Source: Streptomyces fumigatiscleroticus (lineage in GTDB: Bacteria > Actinomycetota > Actinomycetes > Streptomycetales > Streptomycetaceae). Taken from it: a DNA stretch of 64,000 bases. The notes beneath the pieces are model-generated. The model was given only the letters and a program-made list of their open reading frames with translations, was not told the DNA's origin and made no database searches. The translations under genes were made by a program, and so were the position numbers. The stretch spans positions 124,001-188,000 of the forward strand of contig NZ_BMQF01000012.1 in NCBI RefSeq assembly GCF_014647975.1. Reading direction: 5' to 3'. Shown one piece after another: positions 49,003 through 57,142 of the stretch (position 1 is its first letter; each line of letters begins with the position of its first letter).

Positions 49003-49725
49003 ATGGTGCAGGTGTGTCTCAACGGCGCCCGAGGGGCGCAGGACGGAGCCGTCGTGCCGCTGTCGCCCCAGGCGATGGCCGGTTCCGCGGCCGGGGCCGT
49101 CGCGGCCGGGGCCACCGACGTGCACGTCCATCCCAAGACCCCGTGCGGGCAGGACACGTTGTCCCCGCGCGCGGTGGCGGCGACGCTGGAGGCGATACGG
49201 GCCCGGGTGCGGGTACCGGTCGGCGTGACCACCGGCGCCTGGACCGGGGCGGACGCGGCGGCCCGCGTCCGGAGCTGGACCGTGCTGCCCGACCACGCCT
49301 CGGTCAACTGGCACGAGCCGGGCGCGGAGGAGACGGCCGCCGCGCTGCTGGACCGGGGCGTCGGCGTGGAGGCCGGCATCTGGTCCGGGACGGACGGCGC
49401 GGCCAGGTTCGCGGCCTCCCCGCTCGGGCCGCGGGTGCTGCGGGTGCTCGCGGAGGTGACGGAGACGGATCCGGACCGGGCCGTGGACTGCGCGCACGCG
49501 CTGCTGTCCGAGCTGGGTACGGCGCACGGCCGCCCGGTGCTGCTGCACGGCGAAGGCGCGGGCGCCTGGCCGGTGCTGCGGCTGGCCGGCCGGCTCGGGC
49601 TCGCCACCCGCATCGGCCTGGAGGACACCCTGGTCCTGCCGGACGGCCGGCGGGCCCGCTCCAACGCCGAACTGGTGGCCACCGGCCTGACCGAGTGGAC
49701 AACCGCCCACCGGCACAACACCTGA
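49003..49725 (+). CDS. BKACE (DUF849) beta-keto acid cleavage enzyme, short form
   Basis: 240-aa TIM-barrel enzyme of the 3-keto-5-aminohexanoate cleavage family, which condenses beta-keto acids with acetyl-CoA. Visible motifs: CLNGARG with a following AGATDVHVHPK (zinc His-x-His), and GLEDTLVLPDGRRARSNAELV near the C-terminus. It is shorter than the usual ~270-310 aa; the SVNWHEPGAEE region replaces the longer middle. The substrate is unknown. ATG 49003 lies only ~75 nt after the zinc-ribbon gene. Confidence 0.85.
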   Translation: MVQVCLNGARGAQDGAVVPLSPQAMAGSAAGAVAAGATDVHVHPKTPCGQDTLSPRAVAATLEAIRARVRVPVGVTTGAWTGADAAARVRSWTVLPDHASVNWHEPGAEETAAALLDRGVGVEAGIWSGTDGAARFAASPLGPRVLRVLAEVTETDPDRAVDCAHALLSELGTAHGRPVLLHGEGAGAWPVLRLAGRLGLATRIGLEDTLVLPDGRRARSNAELVATGLTEWTTAHRHNT

Positions 49726-49739
49726 CGCCGCACCCCTCG

Positions 49740-50040
49740 CCCGCACCCGACACCGCACGGCGGTCCGCGCCCAACGCGCCCCGCGACTGACGCCGCACCG
49801 CGCGTCCCGTACCCGACGCGTTCCCCCCTCGCCCGCACCCGACGCCACACCGCGGGTCCACGCCCAACGCGCTCCGCGTGGCCCGCGACTGACGCCGCAC
49901 CACAGGCCCGACCTGTGGCTGTCCCCGCAGCCCACCTCCGACGCCACACCGCGCGCCCGCGCCCGACGCGCTCCCCGTCGCCCCACCCGGCACCGCACCG
50001 GCAACCCGCGTACGGCGCGGTCCCCGTCGCCCGCGTTCGG
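49740..50040. repeat. Degenerate ~50-bp tandem repeat
   Basis: A GACGCCRCACCGCG-type motif recurs at about 49789, 49841, 49891, 49940 and 49990 (spacing ~49-52 bp), with weaker copies before. The intervening CCCGCGCCCAACGCGCTCC-like part is also repeated. No gene is visible. It fills the gap between the BKACE and soxR stop codons. Confidence 0.75.
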
Positions 50041-50081
50041 CGCCGTGCCGGTGGCTCGTGTCCGGTGCGCGGTGGGGGTGG

Positions 50082-50600
50082 CTACTGCCCGGGCTCGCCG
50101 ACCCGGGCCTCCGGTGCGCGTGTGCGCCGGTTCGGGCGGGCTCCGCCCTGTTCCGCCAGCAGGCGGGAGCCGGTGAGCCGGTCGCCGAAGACGTCGTCGG
50201 GGTTGGACAGGACACAGGTGTCCAGCGACAGACAGCCGCAGCCGATGCAGTCGGTGAGGTGGTCGCGCAACCGGTTGAGCTGCTTGATGCGCTCGTCCAG
50301 CTCGGACCGCCACGCCTCGGACAGACGGGCCCAGTCCTCGCACGTGGGCGTGCGCTCCTCCGGCAGCTCGGCCAGCGCCTCGCGGATCGTGGCGAGCGGG
50401 ATGCCGACGCGCTGCGCGGCCCGGACGAAGGCCACCCGGCGCAGCGTGTCACGGCTGAACCGGCGCTGGTTGCCCGCGGTGCGGCGGGACTTGATCAGGC
50501 CCTTGGACTCGTAGAAGTGCAGGGCGGAGACGGCGGCGCCGCTGCGCGCGGCGAGCTGGCCGACGGTGAGCTCATGGATCTTCTCTGGAATCTGGGGCAC
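50082..50600 (-). CDS. soxR: Redox-sensitive MerR regulator SoxR
   Basis: 172-aa [2Fe-2S] MerR-family activator. The N-terminal HTH LTVGQLAARSGAAVSALHFYESKGLIKSRRTAGNQRRFSRDTLRRVAFVRAAQRVGI is followed by the dimerisation helix. The iron-sulfur motif CIGCGCLSLDTC places cysteines at 118, 121, 123 and 129 (CX2CXCX5C), diagnostic of SoxR. Streptomyces SoxR senses redox-active metabolites. GTG 50600 is the probable start (VPQIPEKIHELTVG). It is divergent from the MaoC gene; I did not find a clear SoxR box in this window. Confidence 0.95.
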   Translation of the reverse strand: MPQIPEKIHELTVGQLAARSGAAVSALHFYESKGLIKSRRTAGNQRRFSRDTLRRVAFVRAAQRVGIPLATIREALAELPEERTPTCEDWARLSEAWRSELDERIKQLNRLRDHLTDCIGCGCLSLDTCVLSNPDDVFGDRLTGSRLLAEQGGARPNRRTRAPEARVGEPGQ

Positions 50601-50666
50601 TCCCCGAACCCTACCCACCCGTTCGCCCCATCGGTCCGTTGACAGGGGACCGCGCACCCGGCCATG

Positions 50667-50682
50667 CTAAGCAGTCGCTTAG
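50667..50682. promoter_or_regulatory. TetR-type operator upstream of the MaoC gene
   Basis: CTAAGCAGTCGCTTAG: perfect 6-bp arms with a 4-nt spacer, 46 nt before the MaoC start. It shares GCTTAG and spacing with the site before the TetR gene at 51890-51905. Confidence 0.7.
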
Positions 50683-50728
50683 ATTGAGCGACCGAGCGAC
50701 CAGAGCATGTGACGCGGGAGGCCGGGAC

Positions 50729-51190
50729 ATGGCAGAGCCGAGGATCTTCACGTCCGCCGACGAGCTGAAGGCGGCGGTGGGCGAGCAGCTGGGGTACACC
50801 GACTGGCTGGAGATCGACCAGAAGCGGATCGACCTGTTCGCCGAGGCGACCGGCGACCACCAGTGGATCCACGTGGACCCGGAGAAGGCCGCCGCCGGCC
50901 CGTTCGGCACGACGATCGCGCACGGCTATCTGACCCTGTCGCTGCTGCCGCTCTTCGGCCCGCAGCTGATCAAGGTCGAGGGCGTCAGGATGGGCGTCAA
51001 CTACGGCACCAACAAGGTCCGTTTCCCCTCGCCGGTGCCGGTCGGCTCACGGCTGCGCTCCACCGCGACGATCACGGGCGTGGACGATGTGCAGGGCGGC
51101 GTCCAGGTGACCGTCGCCTTCACCGTGGAGCGCGAGGGCGGCGACAAGCCGGTGTGCGTGGCGGAGTCCGTCTCGCGCTACTACCTCTAG
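50729..51190 (+). CDS. MaoC family (R)-hydratase
   Basis: 153-aa hot-dog-fold enoyl-CoA hydratase/dehydratase. The hydratase 2 motif FAEATGDHQWIHVDPEKAAAGPFGTTIAHGYLTLSLLP carries the catalytic Asp (GDHQ) and His (WIH). The C-terminal strands NYGTNKVRFPSPVPVGSRLRS fit. It hydrates an enoyl-CoA in fatty-acid oxidation or related metabolism. ATG 50729 has GGGAGG upstream. The gene lies between convergent/divergent regulators, with TetR-type operators in front of it and in front of the TetR gene. Confidence 0.93.
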   Translation: MAEPRIFTSADELKAAVGEQLGYTDWLEIDQKRIDLFAEATGDHQWIHVDPEKAAAGPFGTTIAHGYLTLSLLPLFGPQLIKVEGVRMGVNYGTNKVRFPSPVPVGSRLRSTATITGVDDVQGGVQVTVAFTVEREGGDKPVCVAESVSRYYL

Positions 51191-51203
51191 CGGACGCCGC
51201 CGG

Positions 51204-51827
51204 TCACTCGGCCCCGACCATCCGCAGTACGAGATCGGCGTAGAGCGCGCCGATCTCCTCGGGGGTCCGGGGGCCGTCGACGTTGAACCAGCGGGCGACG
51301 TCGATGCAGAGCGAGAGGATCGCCAGGGTGGTGGCGTGCACGTCCAGGACGTCGAACTCGCCGGAGGCCACCCCGTCCTTGACGATCCCGCGCACCTCGG
51401 CGTCGACCTGACGGCGCAGTTCGAGGATCTCGGCGCGGGCCTCGGGGCCGAGCGCGTCCAGTTCGTACTGGACCACCCGCGCGGTGGTGCGCCGCCCGGC
51501 GTGCCAGCGGACGAAGGAACTGACGGCGTCGGCGAGCCGCTCCTTCGCTCCGCCCTCGCCCCGGGCCGCCGTGCGCAGGATGTCCAGCGCCTTGTCGTGG
51601 CCGATCCGGCTGATGCGGTGGAGCAGCTCTTCCTTGGTCTTGTAGTGGATGTAGAGCGCCGCCGGGCTCATGCCGGCGCGGCCCGCGATGTCCCGGGTGG
51701 TCGTCGCGTGGTAGCCGCGCTCGGCGAAGGCCTCCACGGCGGCGACCAGCAGCCGCCGGGCCGCGTCCGGGGTGACCTCGCCCCACGGCTCCACCTCGCC
51801 GGCCGCCGTCTCCTCCGCCGTACTCAT
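51204..51827 (-). CDS. TetR family regulator, likely of the MaoC gene
   Basis: 207 aa. HTH: RRLLVAAVEAFAERGYHATTTRDIAGRAGMSPAALYIHYKTKEELLHRISRIG. It resembles the KstR2/FadE-type TetR group by sequence pattern. A palindrome-like site (51890-51905) lies 63 nt upstream of its ATG, and a perfect version lies before the MaoC gene. Repression of the MaoC gene and autoregulation are therefore likely. The stop is 14 nt from the convergent MaoC stop. Confidence 0.92.
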   Translation of the reverse strand: MSTAEETAAGEVEPWGEVTPDAARRLLVAAVEAFAERGYHATTTRDIAGRAGMSPAALYIHYKTKEELLHRISRIGHDKALDILRTAARGEGGAKERLADAVSSFVRWHAGRRTTARVVQYELDALGPEARAEILELRRQVDAEVRGIVKDGVASGEFDVLDVHATTLAILSLCIDVARWFNVDGPRTPEEIGALYADLVLRMVGAE

Positions 51828-51889
51828 CGCTCGCCCCTCTCGCCCGCCCGCCCGTTCCGATCAGCCGGGACACCACCATACCGCCGAAG

Positions 51890-51905
51890 GTGAGCGAGCG
51901 CTTAG
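51890..51905. promoter_or_regulatory. TetR-type operator upstream of the TetR gene
   Basis: GTGAGCGAGCGCTTAG: the right arm GCTTAG is identical to that at 50677-50682, and the left arm matches 4 of 6 positions, again with a 4-nt spacer. Confidence 0.6.
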
Positions 51906-51933
51906 CATGCCCGTCCGGCGCGGGTGCCGCGCC

Positions 51934-52221
51934 TCAGAGTTTCTCGAACGGGTCGTGCTCGGCCAGCAGCTTCTCCAGTCTCGCCTGGTCGACGCGGCTG
52001 ACGATGCGCCCCTCCTCCTGGCGGTCCCGGACCACCTTGGCCAGGGTGAAGGCGGAGGTGACGAGGTAGAGGACGGCGATGCCGAGGAAGGCGCGCACCC
52101 AGGCGTCGGCGTGCAGGTTGTAGATGCCGACGGCGGTGGCCGCCAGGGCGACCGCGAAGGAGGCGACGGCCTGTCCGTAGAAGGCCGCGGTGCTCTGCTG
52201 CTTGACCGGTGTCTCGCTCAT
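51934..52221 (-). CDS. YiaA/YiaB two-helix membrane protein
   Basis: 95-aa inner-membrane protein of the YiaAB family. Two transmembrane helices (AAFYGQAVASFAVALAATAVGIYNL and WVRAFLGIAVLYLVTSAFTLAKVV) are followed by a charged C-terminal helix (DRQEEGRIVSRVDQARLEKLLAEHDPF). The function is unknown. ATG 52221 gives MSETPVKQQ. It is separate from the acyl-CoA dehydrogenase gene (105 bp upstream on the same strand). Confidence 0.87.
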   Translation of the reverse strand: MSETPVKQQSTAAFYGQAVASFAVALAATAVGIYNLHADAWVRAFLGIAVLYLVTSAFTLAKVVRDRQEEGRIVSRVDQARLEKLLAEHDPFEKL

Positions 52222-52326
52222 GCGGACAAGCGTCGGCGGATGCGGGCCCTTGCCGCATCCGCCGGAATACTCAGATCGGCCGCCCAAAAGGCCCAGTGGG
52301 CCCAGGACGCCCCGCGCCCCGTGCGC

Positions 52327-53478
52327 TCAGAACGCCGAGACGCCGGTCAGCGCGCGTCCGATGACGAGCTTCTGGATCTGGCTGGTGCCCTCGTAGAGGG
52401 TCATCACGCGGGCGTCGCGCAGCAGCTTGCCCGCCGGGTACTCGTCGATGTAGCCGTAGCCGCCGAAGACCTGGAGGGCGTTGTTGGCGGCGCGCACGGC
52501 GGCCTCCGAGGCGAACAGCTTGGCCTTGGAGGACTCCACGGCGAACGGCTGCCCCCGGTCGATCAGGTCGGCGACCCGCCAGGTCAGCAGCCGGGCGGCG
52601 TCCACGTCGACGGCGATGTCGCTGATCAGCTCCTGCACCAGCTGGTGGTGGGCGATGGTCCTGCCGAACTGCTCGCGCTCACCGGCGTAGCGCACCGCCG
52701 CGTCCAGCGCGGCCTGGGCGATGCCGACACAGCCCGCCGCGACCGACATCCGCCCCTTGGCCAGGGCCGACATGGCGACGGCGAAGCCCTTGCCCTCCTC
52801 CCCCAGCATCGCGGAGGCGGGCACGCGCACGTCCTCGAGCACCAGTTCGGCGGTGGCCTGGCCGCGCAGGCCGAGCTTGCCGTGGACGGTGGAGCGGGTC
52901 AGGCCGGGGGTGTCGGCCGGCACGAGGAAGGCGGAGACGCCCTTGTGGCCGGGGGCGTCGGTGGAACGGGCGAAGAGCAGCACGACATCGGCCCAGGTGC
53001 CGTTGGTGATGAACATCTTGGTGCCGTTGATGACGTAGTCGTCGCCGTCGCGCACCGCGCGGGTGGCGAGGTTGCCCGCGTCGGACCCGGTGCCCGGCTC
53101 GGTCAGGCCGAAGCAGCCGACGTACTCGCCGGAGGTGAGCCCCGGCAGCCAGCGCCGCTTCTGCTCCTCGTCCCCCCAGGCCGCGACGGTCTTGGCGACC
53201 AGGCCGAGGGAGACCGAGACGATCCCGCGCACCGAGGAGTCGCCGCGGCCCAGCTCCTCGGTGACCAGGCAGTAGGCGAGATGGTCGCCGCCGGAGCCGC
53301 CGTACTCCTCGGGCACGGTCAGCCCCAGGAAGCCGACGTCGCCCAGCTTCTTCACGATGCCCCGGTCGACCTCCTCGGCCCGGTCCCAGGCGACCACATG
53401 GGGGGCGATCTCGCGCTCCACGAAGTCCCGGGCGAGCTGCCGCACCGCGGTCTGCTCCTCGCTGAGCTCCAGGTTCAT
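52327..53478 (-). CDS. Acyl-CoA dehydrogenase
   Basis: 383-aa FAD-dependent dehydrogenase. Signatures: VGCFGLTEPGTGSDAGNLATRA, YVINGTKMFITNGTWADVVLLFARS, REQFGRTIAHHQLVQELISDIAVDVDAARLL, and the catalytic-Glu loop in RDARVMTLYEGTSQIQKLVIGR. The last segment is typical of short-chain/isovaleryl-type enzymes. It is divergent from a TetR regulator across a near-perfect dyad (53500-53518) and is therefore probably repressed by it. Confidence 0.96.
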   Translation of the reverse strand: MNLELSEEQTAVRQLARDFVEREIAPHVVAWDRAEEVDRGIVKKLGDVGFLGLTVPEEYGGSGGDHLAYCLVTEELGRGDSSVRGIVSVSLGLVAKTVAAWGDEEQKRRWLPGLTSGEYVGCFGLTEPGTGSDAGNLATRAVRDGDDYVINGTKMFITNGTWADVVLLFARSTDAPGHKGVSAFLVPADTPGLTRSTVHGKLGLRGQATAELVLEDVRVPASAMLGEEGKGFAVAMSALAKGRMSVAAGCVGIAQAALDAAVRYAGEREQFGRTIAHHQLVQELISDIAVDVDAARLLTWRVADLIDRGQPFAVESSKAKLFASEAAVRAANNALQVFGGYGYIDEYPAGKLLRDARVMTLYEGTSQIQKLVIGRALTGVSAF

Positions 53479-53499
53479 GACGAGTCACCCCATACACTT

Positions 53500-53518
53500 A
53501 AATTAGCACTGCTAGTTT
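53500..53518. promoter_or_regulatory. TetR-type operator in the acyl-CoA dehydrogenase/TetR divergent region
   Basis: AAATTAGCACTGCTAGTTT: 9-bp arms (8 of 9 symmetric) around one base. The same pattern occurs at 58569-58587 before the aldehyde dehydrogenase operon. Confidence 0.75.
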
Positions 53519-53545
53519 CCAGGTCGCAGCCCTACTATGTGCGCC

Positions 53546-54187
53546 ATGGCCCGACCGCGCAAGCCCCTGCTGAGCACCGACCGCATCGTCGTCACGGCCC
53601 GCGCGCTGGTGGACGCGGAGGGCCTCGCCGCCGTCTCCACCCGCCGGCTCGCCGCGGAACTCGGCGTCAGCGGACCCTCCCTCTACAACCACTTCCGCAC
53701 CAAGGACGAGATCCTGGAGGCGGTCGCCGACTCGGTGAGCGCCCAGGTCGACCTGTCGATGTTCGAGGACGGCCGGGCCTGGCGGACCGCCCTGCACGAC
53801 TGGGCCGTCTCCTACCGCGCGGCCCTGCGCGACCACCCGAACATCGTCCCCGTCCTGGCCCGCGGACCCGGCCGCCGCCCGGCCGCGCTGCGCCTCGCGG
53901 ACGCGGTCTACGGCGCCATGGTCGACGCGGGCTGGCCGCCCGCGCAGGCGACCTCCATCGGCGCGCTGATGCGGTACTTCATCATGGGCTCGGCGCTCGG
54001 CTCCTTCGCCGGCGGCTTCGTGGACGACGCCAGCGCCTACGACCCCGCCGACTACCCGCACCTCCAGCAGGCCCACCGCCTGGCCGAGCAGCAGGAGAAG
54101 ATCGACGAGCGGGCCTTCGAGACCGGCCTGACGGCCCTGCTGGACGGGCTGGCGCTCCAGTACGAGCAGGTGAAGGTCACCGCCTAG
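53546..54187 (+). CDS. TetR family regulator
   Basis: 213 aa. HTH: RIVVTARALVDAEGLAAVSTRRLAAELGVSGPSLYNHFRTKDEILEAVADSV; the TetR_C-type ligand domain is helical. TACTAT (about 53533-53538) lies 7 nt before ATG 53546, a leaderless-type start. It is the natural candidate for binding AAAYTAGC-type dyads at 53500 and 58569, so it may control both the acyl-CoA dehydrogenase and the aldehyde/alcohol dehydrogenase operon. Confidence 0.92.
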   Translation: MARPRKPLLSTDRIVVTARALVDAEGLAAVSTRRLAAELGVSGPSLYNHFRTKDEILEAVADSVSAQVDLSMFEDGRAWRTALHDWAVSYRAALRDHPNIVPVLARGPGRRPAALRLADAVYGAMVDAGWPPAQATSIGALMRYFIMGSALGSFAGGFVDDASAYDPADYPHLQQAHRLAEQQEKIDERAFETGLTALLDGLALQYEQVKVTA

Positions 54188-54233
54188 AACACTTCGGTGC
54201 CCGCCGAAGCGTCCGTGCCCCATGCTGGGATCC

Positions 54234-54947
54234 ATGACCACCAGGGACTCCACGGCCCCGGCACTCGCCCGGCTGGCCGGGCTGATCGCCGACGAGACGC
54301 GGGCCACCTGTCTGCTGGCGCTGCTCGACGGGCGGGCGTGGACCGCCGGCGAGCTGGCGCGGCACGCCGGGGTCGCCGCGTCCACGCTCAGCGAGCACCT
54401 GGGCAAGCTGGTCGCGGGCGGACTGCTCACCGAGGAACGGCAGGGCCGGCACCGCTACGTACGGCTGGCCGACGCGCGGGTCGCCCAGCTGGTGGAGGAC
54501 CTGGCCGCGCAGGTCTCGCCCGAGGCCGTGGACCGGCGCCCGCGCACGCTGCGGGAGTCGAGCGCCGGGTCGGCGACGGCCCGCGGCCGTACCTGCTACG
54601 ACCATCTGGCCGGGCGGCTCGGCATCACGGTCACCGACGCCCTCACCGCGCGCGGACTGCTGCGCCAGGACACCGGGTTCGCCCTCACCGACGCGGGTCT
54701 CGCCTGGTTCGGCTCCGCCGGGATCCGCCTGGACCGCACCGGACGCCGTCCGCTGGCCCGCGCCTGCCTCGACTGGACCGAACGCCGCCCGCATCTCGCG
54801 GGCGTCGCCGGCGCGGCCCTGTGCCGGCACGCGCTGGACACGGGCTGGTGCGTGCGCATCGGCTCCGGGCGGGCGGTGAAGGTGACGGCGACGGGCGAGC
54901 GCGCGCTCGGTGACCTGCTGGGCATCGAGGCGACGGCCTTGCGCTGA
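54234..54947 (+). CDS. ArsR-like winged-helix regulator
   Basis: 237 aa. The N-terminal winged HTH of ArsR type (RLAGLIADETRATCLLALLDGRAWTAGELARHAGVAASTLSEHLGKLVAGGLLTEERQGRHRYVRLAD) is followed by a ~130-residue helical domain with Cys/His residues (RGRTCYDHLAGRLG, ACLDWTERRPHLAGVAGAALCRHALD). This is a known two-domain type in actinobacteria. ATG 54234 is favoured over 54222 by homology to the HTH spacing. It is upstream of the EamA exporter in the same direction (91 bp), so it may regulate it. Confidence 0.85.
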   Translation: MTTRDSTAPALARLAGLIADETRATCLLALLDGRAWTAGELARHAGVAASTLSEHLGKLVAGGLLTEERQGRHRYVRLADARVAQLVEDLAAQVSPEAVDRRPRTLRESSAGSATARGRTCYDHLAGRLGITVTDALTARGLLRQDTGFALTDAGLAWFGSAGIRLDRTGRRPLARACLDWTERRPHLAGVAGAALCRHALDTGWCVRIGSGRAVKVTATGERALGDLLGIEATALR

Positions 54948-55038
54948 GCCCGCCCGGGCCGCGCACACGGCTCCCTCACCACCACCCCGTCCGTGATCCG
55001 CCGGTCCCCCGGACCGTCCCTCCCCCTGCCTCTGGAGC

Positions 55039-56013
55039 ATGATGAACACCTCGCCCTCCCGTCCGGCCCGCCGGGCGGAGCTGCTCGCCGCCGGTGCGGC
55101 CACCGTCACCGTGGTGCTGTGGGCCTCCGCCTTCGTCTCGATCCGCAGCGCGGGTGCCGCCTACTCGCCGGGCGCGCTGGCCCTCGGCCGCCTGCTGGCC
55201 GGTGCCCTGACGCTGGGGGTGATCTGTCTCGTACGGCGCGAGGGGCTGCCGCCGCGGTCGGCCTGGCGCGGGATCGCGATATCGGGGCTGCTCTGGTTCG
55301 GCTTCTACATGGTGGTGCTCAACTGGGGCGAGCAGCAGGTGGACGCCGGTACCGCCGCCCTGGTCGTCAACGTCGGCCCCCTGCTCATCGCGCTGCTCGG
55401 CGCGCGGCTGCTCGGGGACGCCGTGCCGCCGCGGCTGCTGGCGGGGATGGCGGTGTCGTTCGCCGGTGCGGTGACCGTGGGCCTGTCGATGTCGGGCGAG
55501 GGCGGTTCCTCGGTGCTCGGCGTGGCGCTGTGCCTGCTGGCGGCCGTCGCGTACGCCGCCGGTGTGGTCGCCCAGAAGCCGGCCCTGGGCCGGGCGAGCG
55601 CGTTGCAGGTGACGACGTTCGGGTGCCTGGCCGGGGCGGTGGTCTGTGCGCCGTTCGCCGGGCAGCTGGTGTCCGAGGCGGCCGACGCGCCGGTCTCCGC
55701 GACGCTCAACATGGTGTACCTGGGCGTGTTCCCGACCGCGCTGGCCTTCACCACCTGGGCCTACGCCCTGGCCCGGACGACCGCGAGCCGGATGGGCGCG
55801 ACCACGTACGCGGTCCCGGCCCTGGTCGTGGTGATGTCGTGGCTGGCCCTCGGCGAGGTGCCGGGGCCGCTCACACTGGCGGGCGGTGCGCTGTGTCTGG
55901 CGGGCGTGGCGGTGTCCCGGTCCCGGTCGCGGGGGCGGGCGCGGGCGGCCCGGGCCGCGGTGCCGCCGCAAGGAGCGGAACCGCGGCCCGAGCACGCCCC
56001 GGAGTCGGCCTGA
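55039..56013 (+). CDS. EamA/DMT family transporter
   Basis: 324-aa integral membrane protein, ten hydrophobic segments in two EamA repeats (TVTVVLWASAFVSIRSAGAAYSPGALALGRLLAG; second repeat from LGVALCLLAAVAYAAGVVAQKPAL to LVVVMSWLALGEVPGPLTLAGGALCLAGVAV). The conserved LGEVPGP motif ends the second repeat. Substrate unknown (amino-acid or metabolite exporter type). GGAG precedes the ATG. The C-terminus is a basic/Pro tail. Confidence 0.92.
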   Translation: MMNTSPSRPARRAELLAAGAATVTVVLWASAFVSIRSAGAAYSPGALALGRLLAGALTLGVICLVRREGLPPRSAWRGIAISGLLWFGFYMVVLNWGEQQVDAGTAALVVNVGPLLIALLGARLLGDAVPPRLLAGMAVSFAGAVTVGLSMSGEGGSSVLGVALCLLAAVAYAAGVVAQKPALGRASALQVTTFGCLAGAVVCAPFAGQLVSEAADAPVSATLNMVYLGVFPTALAFTTWAYALARTTASRMGATTYAVPALVVVMSWLALGEVPGPLTLAGGALCLAGVAVSRSRSRGRARAARAAVPPQGAEPRPEHAPESA

Positions 56014-56034
56014 GCGGGCGGGGCGGGACGCCTG

Positions 56035-57120
56035 TCAGAACACCACCAGCGCCCGGCCGCCCTTGCCCGCCAGCATGTTCTCGAAGGCGGCCGGGATGCC
56101 GTCCAGCGCGATGCGCTCGGTGACCAGGGCGCCCAGGTCCAGCCGGCCGGCCCGGACGTGCTCGGCCAGCACCGGCAGGTCCTCGGCCGGGTCCGAGTTG
56201 CCGTACACGCAGCCGGACAGGGTCCTGCCCCAGTGGAAGATCTCCAGCGCGTTGAAGGTGACCTGCTGGTCCTTGCCGCCGATGCCGACGACCGTGGTGC
56301 GGCCGCCGCGCCGGGTGGACTCCCAGGCGGTACGGATGGTCACCGCGCGGCCCACGCACTCCACGGCCACGTCGACGCCCTGCCTGCCGGTGAGGGCGCG
56401 GATCTCGCGGGCCGTGGTGCCGGAGGCGACGACGTAGTCGGTGGCGCCGGCCGCGCGGGCCAGCTCCTCCTTCTCCGGGGAGACGTCGACGGCGACGATC
56501 GTCGAGGCGCCCGCGATCCGGGCCGCCTGGAGCGCGGCCAGGCCCACTCCCCCGACGCCGAACACGGCGACCGTCTCGCCGGGCCGGACCTTCGCCGCGT
56601 GGTGGACGGCGCCGTAGCCGGTGAGGACGGCGCAGCCGAGGAGGGCGGCGTCGGTGAGCGGGATGCCGTCCGGGACGGGCAGGACGCAGGAGACGGGGAC
56701 GACCGTCTCCTCGGCGAACGCGGCGACGTTCAGGCCGGGGTGCAGCTCGGTGCCGTCGTCGGCGCGGCGGGCGTGGACGTTCGCGGCGCCGCTGAGGGCG
56801 TCGGCGCACAGCCAGACCTCGCCGAGCGAGCAGGGGTGGCACGTCCCGCAGGACGGGGCCCAGTTGAGGACCACATCGTCGCCGGGCGCGAGATGCGTGA
56901 CGCCCTCGCCCACGGCGACGACCGTGCCCGCGCCCTCGTGGCCCAGGACGGCGGGGACCGGCACCCGCAGGGTGCCGTTGGACAGGGACAGGTCGGAGTG
57001 GCAGACCCCGGCGGCGGCGAGCCGGACGCGGACCTGGCCGGGACCGGGGTCCGGCAGATCGATCCCGGTGATCTCCAGCGGGGCTCCGACGGCGGGTACT
57101 ACGACGGCACGGACGGCCAT
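56035..57120 (-). CDS. Zn-dependent alcohol dehydrogenase (class III-like)
   Basis: 361-aa medium-chain alcohol dehydrogenase. Catalytic zinc: Cys in AAGVCHSDLSLSNG, His/Glu in VLGHEGAGTV and Cys in ALLGCAVLTGYGAV. Structural zinc cysteines are in SCGTCHPCSLGEVWLC; the Rossmann motif is FGVGGVGLAALQAA. Very close in pattern to AdhD/mycothiol- or formaldehyde-type dehydrogenases. It follows the aldehyde dehydrogenase gene (22-nt gap) with AGGGGAG upstream of the ATG, so an operon oxidises an alcohol through the aldehyde to an acid. Confidence 0.94.
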   Translation of the reverse strand: MAVRAVVVPAVGAPLEITGIDLPDPGPGQVRVRLAAAGVCHSDLSLSNGTLRVPVPAVLGHEGAGTVVAVGEGVTHLAPGDDVVLNWAPSCGTCHPCSLGEVWLCADALSGAANVHARRADDGTELHPGLNVAAFAEETVVPVSCVLPVPDGIPLTDAALLGCAVLTGYGAVHHAAKVRPGETVAVFGVGGVGLAALQAARIAGASTIVAVDVSPEKEELARAAGATDYVVASGTTAREIRALTGRQGVDVAVECVGRAVTIRTAWESTRRGGRTTVVGIGGKDQQVTFNALEIFHWGRTLSGCVYGNSDPAEDLPVLAEHVRAGRLDLGALVTERIALDGIPAAFENMLAGKGGRALVVF

Positions 57121-57142
57121 GGCGGATGAACTCCCCTGGAAG

